From NCBI GenBank assembly GCA_017513245.1, contig JAFXGK010000007.1:62001-126000 (forward strand): a stretch of DNA of 64,000 nt, written 5' to 3'. A program made the translations under genes and the position numbers. This document shows positions 17,368 through 25,711 of the stretch, one piece after another. The notes beneath the pieces were generated by a model, which was not told the DNA's origin, made no database searches, and was given only the letters and a program-made list of their open reading frames with translations. Each line of letters opens with the position of its first letter. Position 1 is the stretch's first letter. The DNA is from Clostridia bacterium (GTDB lineage Bacteria; Bacillota; Clostridia; Oscillospirales; Acutalibacteraceae).

Positions 17368-17816
17368 TGAACGCAGTTTTTATGGATAGGGCAATCGCCC
17401 TTGCAAAAAAGGCCGCCGAGCTTGGCGAGGTGCCGGTCGGCGCCGTTGTGGTAAAGAACGGTAAGATAATAGGCGAGGGCTACAACCTTCGCGAAAAATT
17501 TTCGAGCCCCACGGCTCACGCCGAAATAGCCGCGATAGAAGCAGCTGCAAAAGCGCTTGGCGACTGGCGGCTTGACGGCTGCAGCCTCTACGTAACCCTC
17601 GAGCCCTGCCCCATGTGCGCAGGCGCTATTATAAACGCCCGCATAGCCGAGGTTGTGTTCGGCGCGTATGATAAACGCGCAGGCTCCTGCTCGGGTGATT
17701 CGGTTGTTGACCTTTTTTCCTGCGGATATGACCATCGTCCGGCCGTCTATGGCGGCATAAGAGAAGAGGAATGTCTTAAAATTCTTGCCGATTTCTTTAA
17801 AAGCCTAAGAGATTGA
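17367..17816 (+). CDS. tadA: tRNA adenosine(34) deaminase TadA
   Basis: A zinc deaminase of 149 residues that turns A34 of tRNA-Arg(ACG) into inosine so one tRNA reads several CGN codons. The zinc and proton-transfer signature is HAE (51-53) with PCPMC (Cys81, Cys84). GGAGGAGC precedes the ATG. A tRNA-Arg with exactly this ACG anticodon lies at 7083-7159. The gene is followed by a parS site. Confidence 0.96.
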   Translation: MNAVFMDRAIALAKKAAELGEVPVGAVVVKNGKIIGEGYNLREKFSSPTAHAEIAAIEAAAKALGDWRLDGCSLYVTLEPCPMCAGAIINARIAEVVFGAYDKRAGSCSGDSVVDLFSCGYDHRPAVYGGIREEECLKILADFFKSLRD

Positions 17817-17844
17817 CAATATTTGACAAAAAACGACAATTTAA

Positions 17845-17860
17845 TGTTCCACGTGGAACA
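17845..17860. other. parS: parS centromere-like site 1
   Basis: TGTTCCACGTGGAACA, a perfect 16-base palindrome that fits the parS consensus TGTTNCACGTGAAACA except for one base symmetrical to the variable position. It lies between tadA and the queG-like gene, about 6 kb from parA. ParB should nucleate here. Confidence 0.92.
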
Positions 17861-17885
17861 ATCAATATAAAAAGGGGGACCTAAA

Positions 17886-18698
17886 ATGCAAGACGTATCT
17901 CGTTTGATTCGCGGTTGTATTGGGGTCCCTTTTGGTTTTTGCTCTTTTTCGGCGGTTGCCGACCACCTGCTCGATTGTCGAGCGAAAGAGCGCCTGCCAA
18001 AACACGCAAAAACCGTTATCTGCTTTGCCTTTCCCTATAAGGTAAAGGACGAAGCGCCCAAAAACATATCCCGTTATGCGGCGGTACCCGATTATCACGG
18101 CATTTGCACAGAAAAACTCGAAAAAGTGGCATCAGAACTTAAAAAGGCCTACCCTGAAAATGAGTTTTCCTACTTTGCCGATAATTCTCCCATCCCCGAG
18201 GTTTACGCTTCGGTTATGGCCGGACTTGGGGTTCGCGGCAAAAACGGCCTTCTTATAACCGAGGATTACGGAAGTTTTGTTTTCCTCGGCGAAATAGTAA
18301 CCGATATGGAAATCGCGTGCGCCGAAAGCGTAAAACACTGTAAGGACTGCGGACTCTGCCTCAGCGCTTGTCCCGTAGGACTTGATAAAAGCCGATGCCT
18401 TTCGGCCGTTACCCAAAAGAAGGCGCCCCTCACGGAAGAGGAAGAAGCGTTAATAAAGAAAAACGGCACCGTCTGGGGCTGTGACGCGTGTCAAAACGTC
18501 TGCCCGCACAACAGTGCCGCAAAGGTTACCGATATACTCGAATTTTCGTCGGGCTACCGCGACAGATATATACCGCACGAGGATATAAACGGCCGCGCAT
18601 ACGCCTGGCGCGGCGAAAAGGTGATTCTCCGTAACGCGCTACTTTTTGATGATATCGCGCAGATCGTCGCTGCTGAGGCAGCCGCCGATAAAGACTAA
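17886..18698 (+). CDS. queG: Short epoxyqueuosine reductase-like iron-sulfur protein (QueG family)
   Basis: A 270-residue QueG-type protein, which in full-length form reduces epoxyqueuosine to queuosine in tRNA using cobalamin and two 4Fe-4S clusters. The DUF1730 part (about 40-140) ends in AGLGVRGKNGLLI and FLGEIVTD, with Asp99 in DNSPIPE at the position of the family's catalytic acid. The ferredoxin part has C152xxCxxCxxxC162 and C199xxCxxxC206P. It lacks the C-terminal HEAT-repeat region of the ~380-residue enzymes, so the exact substrate is less certain. Its last 60 bases overlap the end of spoVB on the other strand. Confidence 0.82.
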   Translation: MQDVSRLIRGCIGVPFGFCSFSAVADHLLDCRAKERLPKHAKTVICFAFPYKVKDEAPKNISRYAAVPDYHGICTEKLEKVASELKKAYPENEFSYFADNSPIPEVYASVMAGLGVRGKNGLLITEDYGSFVFLGEIVTDMEIACAESVKHCKDCGLCLSACPVGLDKSRCLSAVTQKKAPLTEEEEALIKKNGTVWGCDACQNVCPHNSAAKVTDILEFSSGYRDRYIPHEDINGRAYAWRGEKVILRNALLFDDIAQIVAAEAAADKD

Positions 18699-20147
18699 GG
18701 CAATATACAAAACACCGGACACCGAGGCCGCAAGCAAAACCTGCCCAAAAACCGATAAAGGCAGACTGCCGCACAGCACTGCCGAAGGAAGGCAGGAAAA
18801 AACGGCGAAAACGAAGGGCTTTAGCACCCATTTTTGAATATTAAACGGCAGTTCTGCAATTTTCACCACCTTAACAACGCGCCAAACCGCCGTTAGCAGA
18901 TTGCTTATCACCATAACGATTAAAAAACCGCGCATACCGAAGGACGGCACGAAAATCCAAATGAGTCCTATGCGGCTGGCCGAATCAAAAACCGACAGCC
19001 GAAAAACAAAGCTTTGCTTATCAAGGCCTTTAAGCATACCGTCGCAAACGCTGTCTATATACATAAGCGGCACAAGAGGCGAGAGCGCCCGCAGCAAAAA
19101 ACCAACGTCGCGTTCACCATAAATCAGCGCGCCTAACTGATTTGCGAGGATAAAAAAGAGTCCCGCCAGAAGAAAGGACGAAACAAAGGTGATGGTTATC
19201 ACCTTTTCGGCTATGTAACGGATTTTATACTTTTGACCGAGGGACAAAGCCTCGCTCATCTCGGGTATCAGCAGGGTAGATACCGAGTTTAAAAACGACG
19301 ACGGAAAGAATATAAGCGGCAGCGCCATGCCCTTTATCATACCGAATTGTGAAAGTCCGGCGCCGCCAAAAATCGATAAAGCTTTGGGAACCAATATGTT
19401 TTCGATGGTTCGAAGCAGAGAATTTAAGTATCTGCCGCCCGTAATTGGCGCCGCAATGGAGATAATTTTTCGTATCCCGTGAGGAAGGGGTTTTTCGCCC
19501 GAGGAACGGATTTTTCTGCGGTCCAGAAGATAGGAAAGATAAATATAGAGGAAAGAAAGTCCTTCGGCCACGGTATCGCCCAGAAAGACTGCCGCGCAGG
19601 CATAAGAAATACCGCGTGATAAAAACGCAGAGGACAGAAAAACAACTATCAAAATCCTTGCTGCCTGCTCAACTACCTGGGAAATGCTCGAGGAGAGTGT
19701 TTTTCGTCGGGCCATAAAATATCCGCGCAGGCAGGACGATACACCCATAAACGGCAGCGAAAACCCAAGAATTCTTATAGCGGCGGCCGCGCGGCTGTCA
19801 GAAAGCAGGTTGTTTGCTATAAAATCCGCGCCGAAAAAGGAAATGATAAGCGAAACGGCCGAAATGAGTAGCGAGAGCAAAATTCCCTTTTTGAGAATTG
19901 CCTTAGCGCCCTGCGGCGTGCCGAGAGCCAGCTCGTCGGCAACCAGCCGCGTAACGGCGGTAGAAATTCCGCCCGATGCGAAGGTAGAAAACAAAACGTA
20001 TACCGAAAGCGTAAGCTGATAGAGGCCGATTCCCTCGCTGCCGACCGCTTTTGCAAGCCAAACCTTGAAAATTATGCCTGCAAGGCGTAAAATAAGGGCG
20101 GTAACGGTCAGCACCGCCGCATTTTTAATAAAAATTACCCTCTTCAA
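18639..20147 (-). CDS. spoVB: Polysaccharide/lipid flippase of the MATE-MOP superfamily, SpoVB-like
   Basis: A 502-residue membrane protein with about 14 hydrophobic segments. The N-terminus (NAAVLTVTALILRLAGIIFK, then AVGSEGIGLYQL) is typical of the SpoVB/MurJ-like branch of the MOP exporter superfamily. Members move lipid-linked cell-wall or polysaccharide precursors; SpoVB acts in spore cortex formation. The start appears to be TTG at 20147 after GGGGGTG. It converges on queG with a 60-base coding overlap and is divergent from rarA. Assignment to SpoVB rather than a general flippase is probable, not certain. Confidence 0.8.
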   Translation of the reverse strand: MKRVIFIKNAAVLTVTALILRLAGIIFKVWLAKAVGSEGIGLYQLTLSVYVLFSTFASGGISTAVTRLVADELALGTPQGAKAILKKGILLSLLISAVSLIISFFGADFIANNLLSDSRAAAAIRILGFSLPFMGVSSCLRGYFMARRKTLSSSISQVVEQAARILIVVFLSSAFLSRGISYACAAVFLGDTVAEGLSFLYIYLSYLLDRRKIRSSGEKPLPHGIRKIISIAAPITGGRYLNSLLRTIENILVPKALSIFGGAGLSQFGMIKGMALPLIFFPSSFLNSVSTLLIPEMSEALSLGQKYKIRYIAEKVITITFVSSFLLAGLFFILANQLGALIYGERDVGFLLRALSPLVPLMYIDSVCDGMLKGLDKQSFVFRLSVFDSASRIGLIWIFVPSFGMRGFLIVMVISNLLTAVWRVVKVVKIAELPFNIQKWVLKPFVFAVFSCLPSAVLCGSLPLSVFGQVLLAASVSGVLYIALVFIGGCLSSDDLRDIIKK

Positions 20148-20209
20148 GCAAACACCCCCATTAACCTTATGAAAAATGGGATATCAATATACCGCAAAGG
20201 ATGATAGCA

Positions 20210-21472
20210 ATGGCAACTCCGCTTGCAGAAAAAATAAGACCGCAAAGCATCGACGAAATCGTGGGCCAAAAGCACCTGCTGGGCGAAGGCAAGGCGCTTC
20301 GCCGTATAATCGAGTCGGGCGAGATACCGAATCTCATCTTCTACGGCCCTTCGGGCGTGGGAAAAACTACGGTTGCAAACATAATTGCGGCCCGTTGCGG
20401 CAAAAAGCTCTACCGTCTTAACGCGACAACCGCCTCAATCTCTGATATTAAAGATATAATTTCGGGGCTTGGCGGCATTGAGGGCGTCGGCGGAGTGGTA
20501 CTTTATCTCGATGAGATTCAGTACTTCAACAAAAAGCAGCAGCAGATCCTGCTCGAATACATCGAACGCGGCGACATAACCCTTATTGCGTCCACCACGG
20601 AGAACCCGTATTTTTACGTTTACGGCGCAATTCTCAGCCGAAGCACCGTTTTTGAGTTCAAAACCGTAACCGCTGAGGAAATTATTCCGGCGGTTCGCAG
20701 AGCTTTTGGTATTATCGGCGAAAAGCGTGGCATAAATATTAATATAGACGACAATACCGTCCGCGCGATAGCCTTTGGCTGCGGCGGTGACGTTCGCAAG
20801 GCCATAAATGCGGTCGAGCTTTGTGCCCTTACCGCGCCCGAGCAGGACGGCGTTCTTACGGTGACCGAGGAACTCTGCCGTGAACTTTCGCAAAAGAGCG
20901 CCATGCGCTATGACAAAGGCGGCGACGAGCATTACGATATTATCTCGGCATACCAAAAATCCATGCGCGGCTCTGATCCCGACGCGGCACTGCACTATCT
21001 GGCCCGACTTTTAGAGGCTGATGACCTGCCCTCGGCCTGCCGCAGACTGCTCGTTTGCGCAAACGAGGACGTGGGCCTCGCCTATCCGTCTATTATCCCG
21101 ATAGTAAAGGCCGCGGTTGATACCGCGCTGCAGCTAGGCCTGCCCGAAGCCCGAATTCCCCTGGCGAACGCGGTGGTTTTGGTGGCTACCGCCCCTAAAT
21201 CGACCTCGGGGTATGACGGCATAAACGCTGCTATGGCCGACGTTGCTGCAGGCTTGGGAGGAGAGATTCCCAGAGCGCTTAAAAATAAGCACTACGACGG
21301 CGCCGATAATAAAAACCCCGGCCAGTTTTATAAGTATCCGCACTCCTTCCCGAACCACTACGTTAAGCAGCAGTATCTGCCCGACGAGCTGAAGGATAGA
21401 CAGTATTATAAATACGGGGACAACAAAACCGAGCAAAAATTCAAGGAATATTGGGATAAAATTAAAAAATAA
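20210..21472 (+). CDS. rarA: Replication-associated recombination protein RarA (MgsA)
   Basis: An AAA+ ATPase of 420 residues related to clamp loaders and RuvB, acting at stalled replication forks. It starts MATPLAEKIRPQSIDEIVGQ, has Walker A GPSGVGKTT (46-54), Walker B YLDEIQYF near 100, and the C-terminal tetramerisation region with YPHSFPNHYVKQQYLPDEL. ATG at 20210 is chosen because AAAGG lies 9 bases before it; an upstream in-frame ATG at 20201 is too close to that site. Confidence 0.95.
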   Translation: MATPLAEKIRPQSIDEIVGQKHLLGEGKALRRIIESGEIPNLIFYGPSGVGKTTVANIIAARCGKKLYRLNATTASISDIKDIISGLGGIEGVGGVVLYLDEIQYFNKKQQQILLEYIERGDITLIASTTENPYFYVYGAILSRSTVFEFKTVTAEEIIPAVRRAFGIIGEKRGININIDDNTVRAIAFGCGGDVRKAINAVELCALTAPEQDGVLTVTEELCRELSQKSAMRYDKGGDEHYDIISAYQKSMRGSDPDAALHYLARLLEADDLPSACRRLLVCANEDVGLAYPSIIPIVKAAVDTALQLGLPEARIPLANAVVLVATAPKSTSGYDGINAAMADVAAGLGGEIPRALKNKHYDGADNKNPGQFYKYPHSFPNHYVKQQYLPDELKDRQYYKYGDNKTEQKFKEYWDKIKK

Positions 21473-21492
21473 ACGCTTTTGGAGGGAGCAGG

Positions 21493-21921
21493 GTGAAGGA
21501 ATATTCGCTGCCCGTGCGAACGCTGTTGCTTTGGCGAATTCGCCTGACAGCAGTTGCCGCGCCTATCATTGCGGCTGTCCTTTGCCTGCGCCCGAAAGAG
21601 ATATTTGTTGCGGCGGCAGGCTTTTTGTCTGCCGCTTTTTTGTTTTTCTTGCTTTATTACCTGCCAAAACTGCACAAAAGCTATAAAATAGTGCTGGGAG
21701 ATGGGTTTTTAGCGGTGTTTTACGGGGCTTTTATAAAAACAGAAAAAATTATTCCCCAAAATCGCACAATAATATCGCACCGCTCCGTAACGCCTCTGTT
21801 GCGATTAATGAAGCTGGAGCGGTTATGCTTTTCGGCCGTGAGAAAAAACTGCCCGATTGCTCCCGTTGACGGGGGCGCGGCCAAAGAAATATTAAACCAC
21901 GTAGGAGGGTGCGATGATTAA
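21493..21921 (+). CDS. Small bacterial PH-domain membrane protein (YdbS-like)
   Basis: A 142-residue protein with two hydrophobic segments (about 10-30 and 35-55) followed by a beta-rich region of the bPH2 type (YKIVLGDGFLAVFYGAFIKTEKII...). Paired small and large bPH2 genes, as in Bacillus ydbS-ydbT, are common; function is unknown beyond membrane association. GTG start with GGAGGGAGCAGG upstream. Its end overlaps the start of the larger partner by 8 bases. Confidence 0.7.
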   Translation: MKEYSLPVRTLLLWRIRLTAVAAPIIAAVLCLRPKEIFVAAAGFLSAAFLFFLLYYLPKLHKSYKIVLGDGFLAVFYGAFIKTEKIIPQNRTIISHRSVTPLLRLMKLERLCFSAVRKNCPIAPVDGGAAKEILNHVGGCDD

Positions 21922-23293
21922 ACTGAGAGCGCATCCGCTGACGGCGGTGGGCTTTATTGCGCCGTTTTGGGCAATTTTTTTATTGCCGGTGCTGCGAAGA
22001 TTTTTAAGCGGAAGCCACACCGTCGCGTTTGTTGCCGAGGGTTTGATGCTCGCGTTTGTGATTTTGCAGGGCTTTTTTCGTGCGAGGGCATTGGAAATAA
22101 TCGTTAGCGCCGAAAAAATTTGTTTACGGCGCGGTGTAATACGAAAAGAAGAGGTGTTTTTTGCGAAGAACGCCGTTTCCTGCTTGGGCGTTCGCGAAAA
22201 CCCTTTGCTTTCGCTCTTTTCGACGGTTTCGGTGCAAATTAATACCGAAGCCGGCAGATGGCGTTCCGATTACAAAATAATACTGAAAAAGCGCGACGCC
22301 GAGCGCCTCAGAAAGAGCCTCGGCATGGGAATGGGAGTAAAAAGCATTCGCATGGGGGCCGAGCGCATAACGCTTATGTCGGCGGCAATGTCGTCGGCCG
22401 CGGTGGGCGTTTTGTTGGCGGCTCCCATGATAGCGCGGCTCGTACGTCTGCTTGATATCGGAATATCGAATCTTTTGTTGGAAACTGCGCGAAAAACCGT
22501 AATTTCCTCAAGCCTTATTTACTTTGCCATGCTGTTTATTTTCTTTTACTGCGTTTCGTTTGTGTCGCTGCTTATACGAAGCCTAATAATGAAGGTCGGC
22601 TTTTCGGACGATTCGATATGTGTTTCGTCGGGGCTTTTGCCGCGAAGATACACCTTTTTGAAAAAAGACGCCGTAAACATAATAAGTTTGGAGCAAAAAC
22701 CGCTGCTTCGTCTCACAAAAAGGGTGCTTATCCGTGTGGGAGTTGCCGGGTGCGGCGGCAAGCGGCAGGACGATGTTGTCGTTCCCATAGCACGGAAGAG
22801 CGAAATCGAGCCGTTTTTGCAAACCCTTTTTTCGTTATCTTTGCCGTCATGCGGTATTTCGCCGGGGAAGGGTACGCGTTACCGTTTTGTTCGGTTGCCG
22901 CTGTTTTTTCTCGTCACAGTGCCTACGGCCGCGATTATATCAGGGGTTTATGTGCCAAAAATCGCCGCCGCGGCTGTGCCGATGGCTGTGATTTCCCTTT
23001 TGTTTTTTGCTTATTTGTCTAATTTATCGCTTAAAAGCAGCAAAGCAACCCTGCTTTCGTCGGGAGGTGGGTATTTATTCGCCGCAGGAGCACGAGGTAT
23101 GTCGTTTCGAAGGGTGTTTTGTCGGGGCGACCGCATAGGAATGTTTAAAATCCGCCGCTGGCCGAAGGATCTAAAGAACGGCAGTTGCGTGCTTACGGTT
23201 TTTGTTCGCAGCAAGCGCAGTGAGCGCATAAAGCTAAAGTTTATAGATTTTGCCGCAACGGAGGAATATTGCCGCGCTTTTTGGAAAAGATGA
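21914..23293 (+). CDS. Large bacterial PH-domain membrane protein (YdbT-like)
   Basis: A 459-residue membrane protein with paired hydrophobic segments near 10-60, 155-215 and 320-365, each pair followed by a beta-rich bPH2-like repeat. The motif RRGVIRKEEVFFAKNAVSCL in the first repeat is echoed later by SSGLLPRRYTFLKKDAVNII. This layout matches the YdbT family of repeated bPH2 membrane proteins. It overlaps its small partner by 8 bases and precedes spoVAE after 18 bases, so the three may share a transcript. No function can be assigned. Confidence 0.72.
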   Translation: MIKLRAHPLTAVGFIAPFWAIFLLPVLRRFLSGSHTVAFVAEGLMLAFVILQGFFRARALEIIVSAEKICLRRGVIRKEEVFFAKNAVSCLGVRENPLLSLFSTVSVQINTEAGRWRSDYKIILKKRDAERLRKSLGMGMGVKSIRMGAERITLMSAAMSSAAVGVLLAAPMIARLVRLLDIGISNLLLETARKTVISSSLIYFAMLFIFFYCVSFVSLLIRSLIMKVGFSDDSICVSSGLLPRRYTFLKKDAVNIISLEQKPLLRLTKRVLIRVGVAGCGGKRQDDVVVPIARKSEIEPFLQTLFSLSLPSCGISPGKGTRYRFVRLPLFFLVTVPTAAIISGVYVPKIAAAAVPMAVISLLFFAYLSNLSLKSSKATLLSSGGGYLFAAGARGMSFRRVFCRGDRIGMFKIRRWPKDLKNGSCVLTVFVRSKRSERIKLKFIDFAATEEYCRAFWKR

Positions 23294-23311
23294 AAACAAG
23301 AGGTGACGACG

Positions 23312-23674
23312 ATGTTTTTGAGGTGTATGTTGGCGTTTTTGGTGGGCGGAGTTATCTGTCTTATCGGTCAGGTGCTTATCGATTACACAAAACTCACTCC
23401 CGCAAGAATACTGGTATCCTTCGTGTGTGCCGGTGTGGCGCTTACCGCGCTCGGCCTATACGAGCCGCTGGTTGATTTCGCAGGCTGCGGCGCCACGGTG
23501 CCGCTTACCGGATTCGGGTACAGTCTGGCAAAGGGCGTAGAAAAGGCGGTTGCCGAGCAGGGACTGCTCGGAGCGCTAACGGGTGGGCTCACCGCCACCG
23601 CAGGAGGTATAGCGGCGGCAATACTGTTTGCTTTTTTAGGCTCGCTCGCATCAAAATCGAAACCAAAGGCATAA
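23312..23674 (+). CDS. spoVAE: Stage V sporulation protein AE (SpoVAE/SpoVAEB-like)
   Basis: A 120-residue hydrophobic protein with about four membrane segments. The phrases GGVICLIGQVLIDYTKLTPA, DFAGCGATVPLTGFG and KAVAEQGLLGALTGGL are characteristic of the SpoVAC/SpoVAEB family, which forms part of the channel moving dipicolinic acid into the developing spore. The ATG at 23312 has AAGAGGTG 6 bases before it; a GTG at 23303 is an alternative. Unusually, spoVAC and spoVAD are not beside it. It supports the idea that the host makes spores. Confidence 0.85.
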   Translation: MFLRCMLAFLVGGVICLIGQVLIDYTKLTPARILVSFVCAGVALTALGLYEPLVDFAGCGATVPLTGFGYSLAKGVEKAVAEQGLLGALTGGLTATAGGIAAAILFAFLGSLASKSKPKA

Positions 23675-23693
23675 TCTAGGTTCCACGCGGTAT

Positions 23694-23709
23694 TGTTCCA
23701 CGTGGAACT
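23694..23709. other. parS: parS centromere-like site 2, upstream of parA promoter
   Basis: TGTTCCACGTGGAACT matches parS site 1 at 15 of 16 bases. A degenerate copy (GGTTCCACGCGG, 23679-23690) lies just before it. The site ends 5 bases before the likely -35 box of parA, so bound ParB could also influence parAB transcription. Confidence 0.9.
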
Positions 23710-23714
23710 TTTTC

Positions 23715-23743
23715 TTTACATCTCGGGCTTGGGGATATATAAT
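23715..23743 (+). promoter_or_regulatory. Promoter of parA-parB
   Basis: TTTACA (23715-23720), 17-base spacer, TATAAT (23738-23743). The parA start is 26 bases downstream. Confidence 0.75.
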
Positions 23744-23769
23744 AGTTTTAGACTCAAAAGGAGATGGCT

Positions 23770-24534
23770 ATGGGAAAGATAGTTTCGATTTTTAACCAAA
23801 AAGGCGGCGTAGGCAAGACAACTACCGCCGTTAATCTGGCCGCAGGCCTTGGACTTGCAGGCAAAAAGGTGTTGCTTGTCGACGTGGATCCCCAGGGAAA
23901 TACCACCAGCGGCTTTGGAATAAACAAGCAGAAAACGCTCTCGTCCTACGAGGTGCTTATCGGTACTGCCTCGGCTGACAGCGCAATAATTGCCACCGAG
24001 TATAAAAACGTATCGGTGCTTCCGTCTAAAAGTGACCTCGCCGGAGCAGAGATCGAGCTAACCGAGCTTGATCGCCGTGAAAGCCGCCTCAAGACTGCGC
24101 TTTTGCCGCTTCGCGAGCGCTACGATTTTATATTTATTGATTGTCCGCCGTCGCTCGGCCTTATTTCCATCAATGCGCTTAACGCCAGCGATTCGGTGCT
24201 TGTCCCCATTCAGTGCGAGTTCTACGCAATGGAGGGACTTTCGCAACTGATGGCAACAATCCGTCAGGTAAAGCGCGCCTACAATCCGATGCTCGAGCTT
24301 GAGGGCGTTGTGCTTACCATGTTTGACGGACGCCTTAACCTGACACAGCAGGTAGTGGGCGAAATAAAAAAGTATTTTGCCAAAAAGCTTTATGCAACCG
24401 CCATTCCGCGAACCGTCCGCCTATCGGAGGCGCCGAGTTTTGGAATGCCTATCCAGTATTTTGATAAACGCTCAAAGGGCGCCGACGCCTACAACAAATT
24501 GGCAAAAGAATTTTTGAAGAACAACAGAAAGTAG
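23770..24534 (+). CDS. parA: Chromosome-partitioning ATPase ParA (Soj)
   Basis: A deviant-Walker ATPase of 254 residues that binds DNA nonspecifically when ATP-bound and is driven by ParB at parS. It starts MGKIVSIFNQKGGVGKTTTA, giving the KGGVGKTT Walker A with its signature lysine. VDVDPQGNTTSGFG and FIFIDCPPSLG follow. ATG at 23770 is chosen because AAGGAG is 6 bases before it; an ATG at 23764 touches that site. parB follows after 7 bases. Confidence 0.97.
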   Translation: MGKIVSIFNQKGGVGKTTTAVNLAAGLGLAGKKVLLVDVDPQGNTTSGFGINKQKTLSSYEVLIGTASADSAIIATEYKNVSVLPSKSDLAGAEIELTELDRRESRLKTALLPLRERYDFIFIDCPPSLGLISINALNASDSVLVPIQCEFYAMEGLSQLMATIRQVKRAYNPMLELEGVVLTMFDGRLNLTQQVVGEIKKYFAKKLYATAIPRTVRLSEAPSFGMPIQYFDKRSKGADAYNKLAKEFLKNNRK

Positions 24535-24541
24535 GGGTTTT

Positions 24542-25381
24542 ATGAAAAAAAGCGGACTCGGAAGAGGTCTTGATTCCCTTTTTAACCAAAATAATACAGA
24601 TTCCGACAGCATTCTCGAGGTGCGCCTCACCGAGATTGAGCCTAATAAAAATCAGCCGCGCCGTGATTTTGACGAGCAGTCGATAGCCGAACTGGCCGAC
24701 AGCATTCGTGAGCACGGACTGCTGCAGCCGATACTGGTTCGCCCCACCGAAAGCGGAACCTACCAGATAATCGCGGGCGAACGCCGTTGGCGCGCAAGCC
24801 GACTGGCCGAGCTTACCACCGTGCCGGTAATTATAAAGAATATGGACGATCGTAAAACGATGGAGGTTTCGATTATCGAAAACCTTCAGCGAGAGGATTT
24901 AAACCCCGTTGAAGAGGCTTTGGGATTTAAATCGCTTATAGATACATACGGTCTTACGCAGGAGGAGGCCGCGGGACGCGTAGGCAAATCGCGCAGCGCA
25001 ATTGCAAACGCACTTCGCCTCTTGGCGCTCGACGACGATTCGCTTGCCGCGCTCCGCGAGGGTTCGATAACAACCGGCCATGCAAAGGCGCTCCTTTCTG
25101 CACCTGCCGAGCGCAGAGCAGGTCTTTTGGCCCTGGCCCGACAGGGCGCTTCGGTTCGCCAGATAGAGGGCCTTGCAAAAATGACCGAAAAGCCGAAGAA
25201 GGCAACCCAGCTTCGTAAGGATAAATATTATAGCGAAGTGGAAATTGCGCTTAAAAATGCATTACACCGTCCCGTAAAGATTTCGGTTTCCGAAAACGGA
25301 AAGGGAACCCTTACGGTTGAGTTTTATAACAACGATGAGCTTACCAATCTGGCACATCGTATAGCAGGAGAAAAATGGTAA
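24542..25381 (+). CDS. parB: Chromosome-partitioning protein ParB (Spo0J)
   Basis: A CTP-dependent DNA clamp of 279 residues. The N-terminal GLGRGLDSLF is the ParA-stimulating peptide. The CTP-binding pocket shows GERRWRA and ENLQREDLNPVEEA. The parS-reading helix-turn-helix spans about 138-165 (LTQEEAAGRVGKSRSAIANAL). The C-terminal dimerisation part ends EFYNNDELTNLAHRI. Two parS sites lie at 17845 and 23694. A terminator follows directly. Confidence 0.97.
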   Translation: MKKSGLGRGLDSLFNQNNTDSDSILEVRLTEIEPNKNQPRRDFDEQSIAELADSIREHGLLQPILVRPTESGTYQIIAGERRWRASRLAELTTVPVIIKNMDDRKTMEVSIIENLQREDLNPVEEALGFKSLIDTYGLTQEEAAGRVGKSRSAIANALRLLALDDDSLAALREGSITTGHAKALLSAPAERRAGLLALARQGASVRQIEGLAKMTEKPKKATQLRKDKYYSEVEIALKNALHRPVKISVSENGKGTLTVEFYNNDELTNLAHRIAGEKW

Positions 25382-25382
25382 A

Positions 25383-25414
25383 AAAGAAGGGCTATATAGG
25401 CCCTTCTTTTTTGT
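25383..25414 (+). terminator. Terminator of parAB
   Basis: AAGAAGGGC (25385-25393) pairs with GCCCTTCTT (25401-25409), followed by a run of T. It starts right after the parB stop. Confidence 0.9.
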
Positions 25415-25666
25415 TACAAATTACGAATAAATTTTTTCTCCTGAGGTTTACATAATGTATTTCAAAAAGTTATTATTTTGTGGGAAGTAGTTAAACTTAT
25501 TAACCGAGTTATTAACACTTTTGCAGTGAAAAACGCGATTAAATCGTTTGAGAACCCCTTAAAAAGTGGAAATGTTAGTGGAAAAGTTGAATTATTTTTT
25601 AGGTTATTATAATTTACATAACAACATTTTTTGGTGCGAAAAAGGTTAATTTTTTGTTATTTTTGT
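25415..25666. other. AT-rich gap without a gene
   Basis: No open frame with a ribosome site is visible. There are loose DnaA-box-like words (GTTATTAACAC near 25510, TTTTCCACT on the minus strand near 25580) but no perfect box and no cluster comparable to 9036-9213. Confidence 0.5.
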
Positions 25667-25702
25667 AATAAAAAAAGATCCGCAGAATATTTCTGCGGAT
25701 CG
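25667..25702 (-). terminator. Terminator of the gene at 25712-26464
   Basis: GATCCGCAGAA (25677-25687) pairs with TTCTGCGGATC (25691-25701). On the minus strand it is followed by seven T residues. Confidence 0.9.
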
Positions 25703-25711
25703 ACTAAAATT

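Noticed and set aside
25415-25666. Second DnaA-box cluster downstream of parB
   Set aside because: Only imperfect, AT-driven matches are present and there is no DnaA-trio run.
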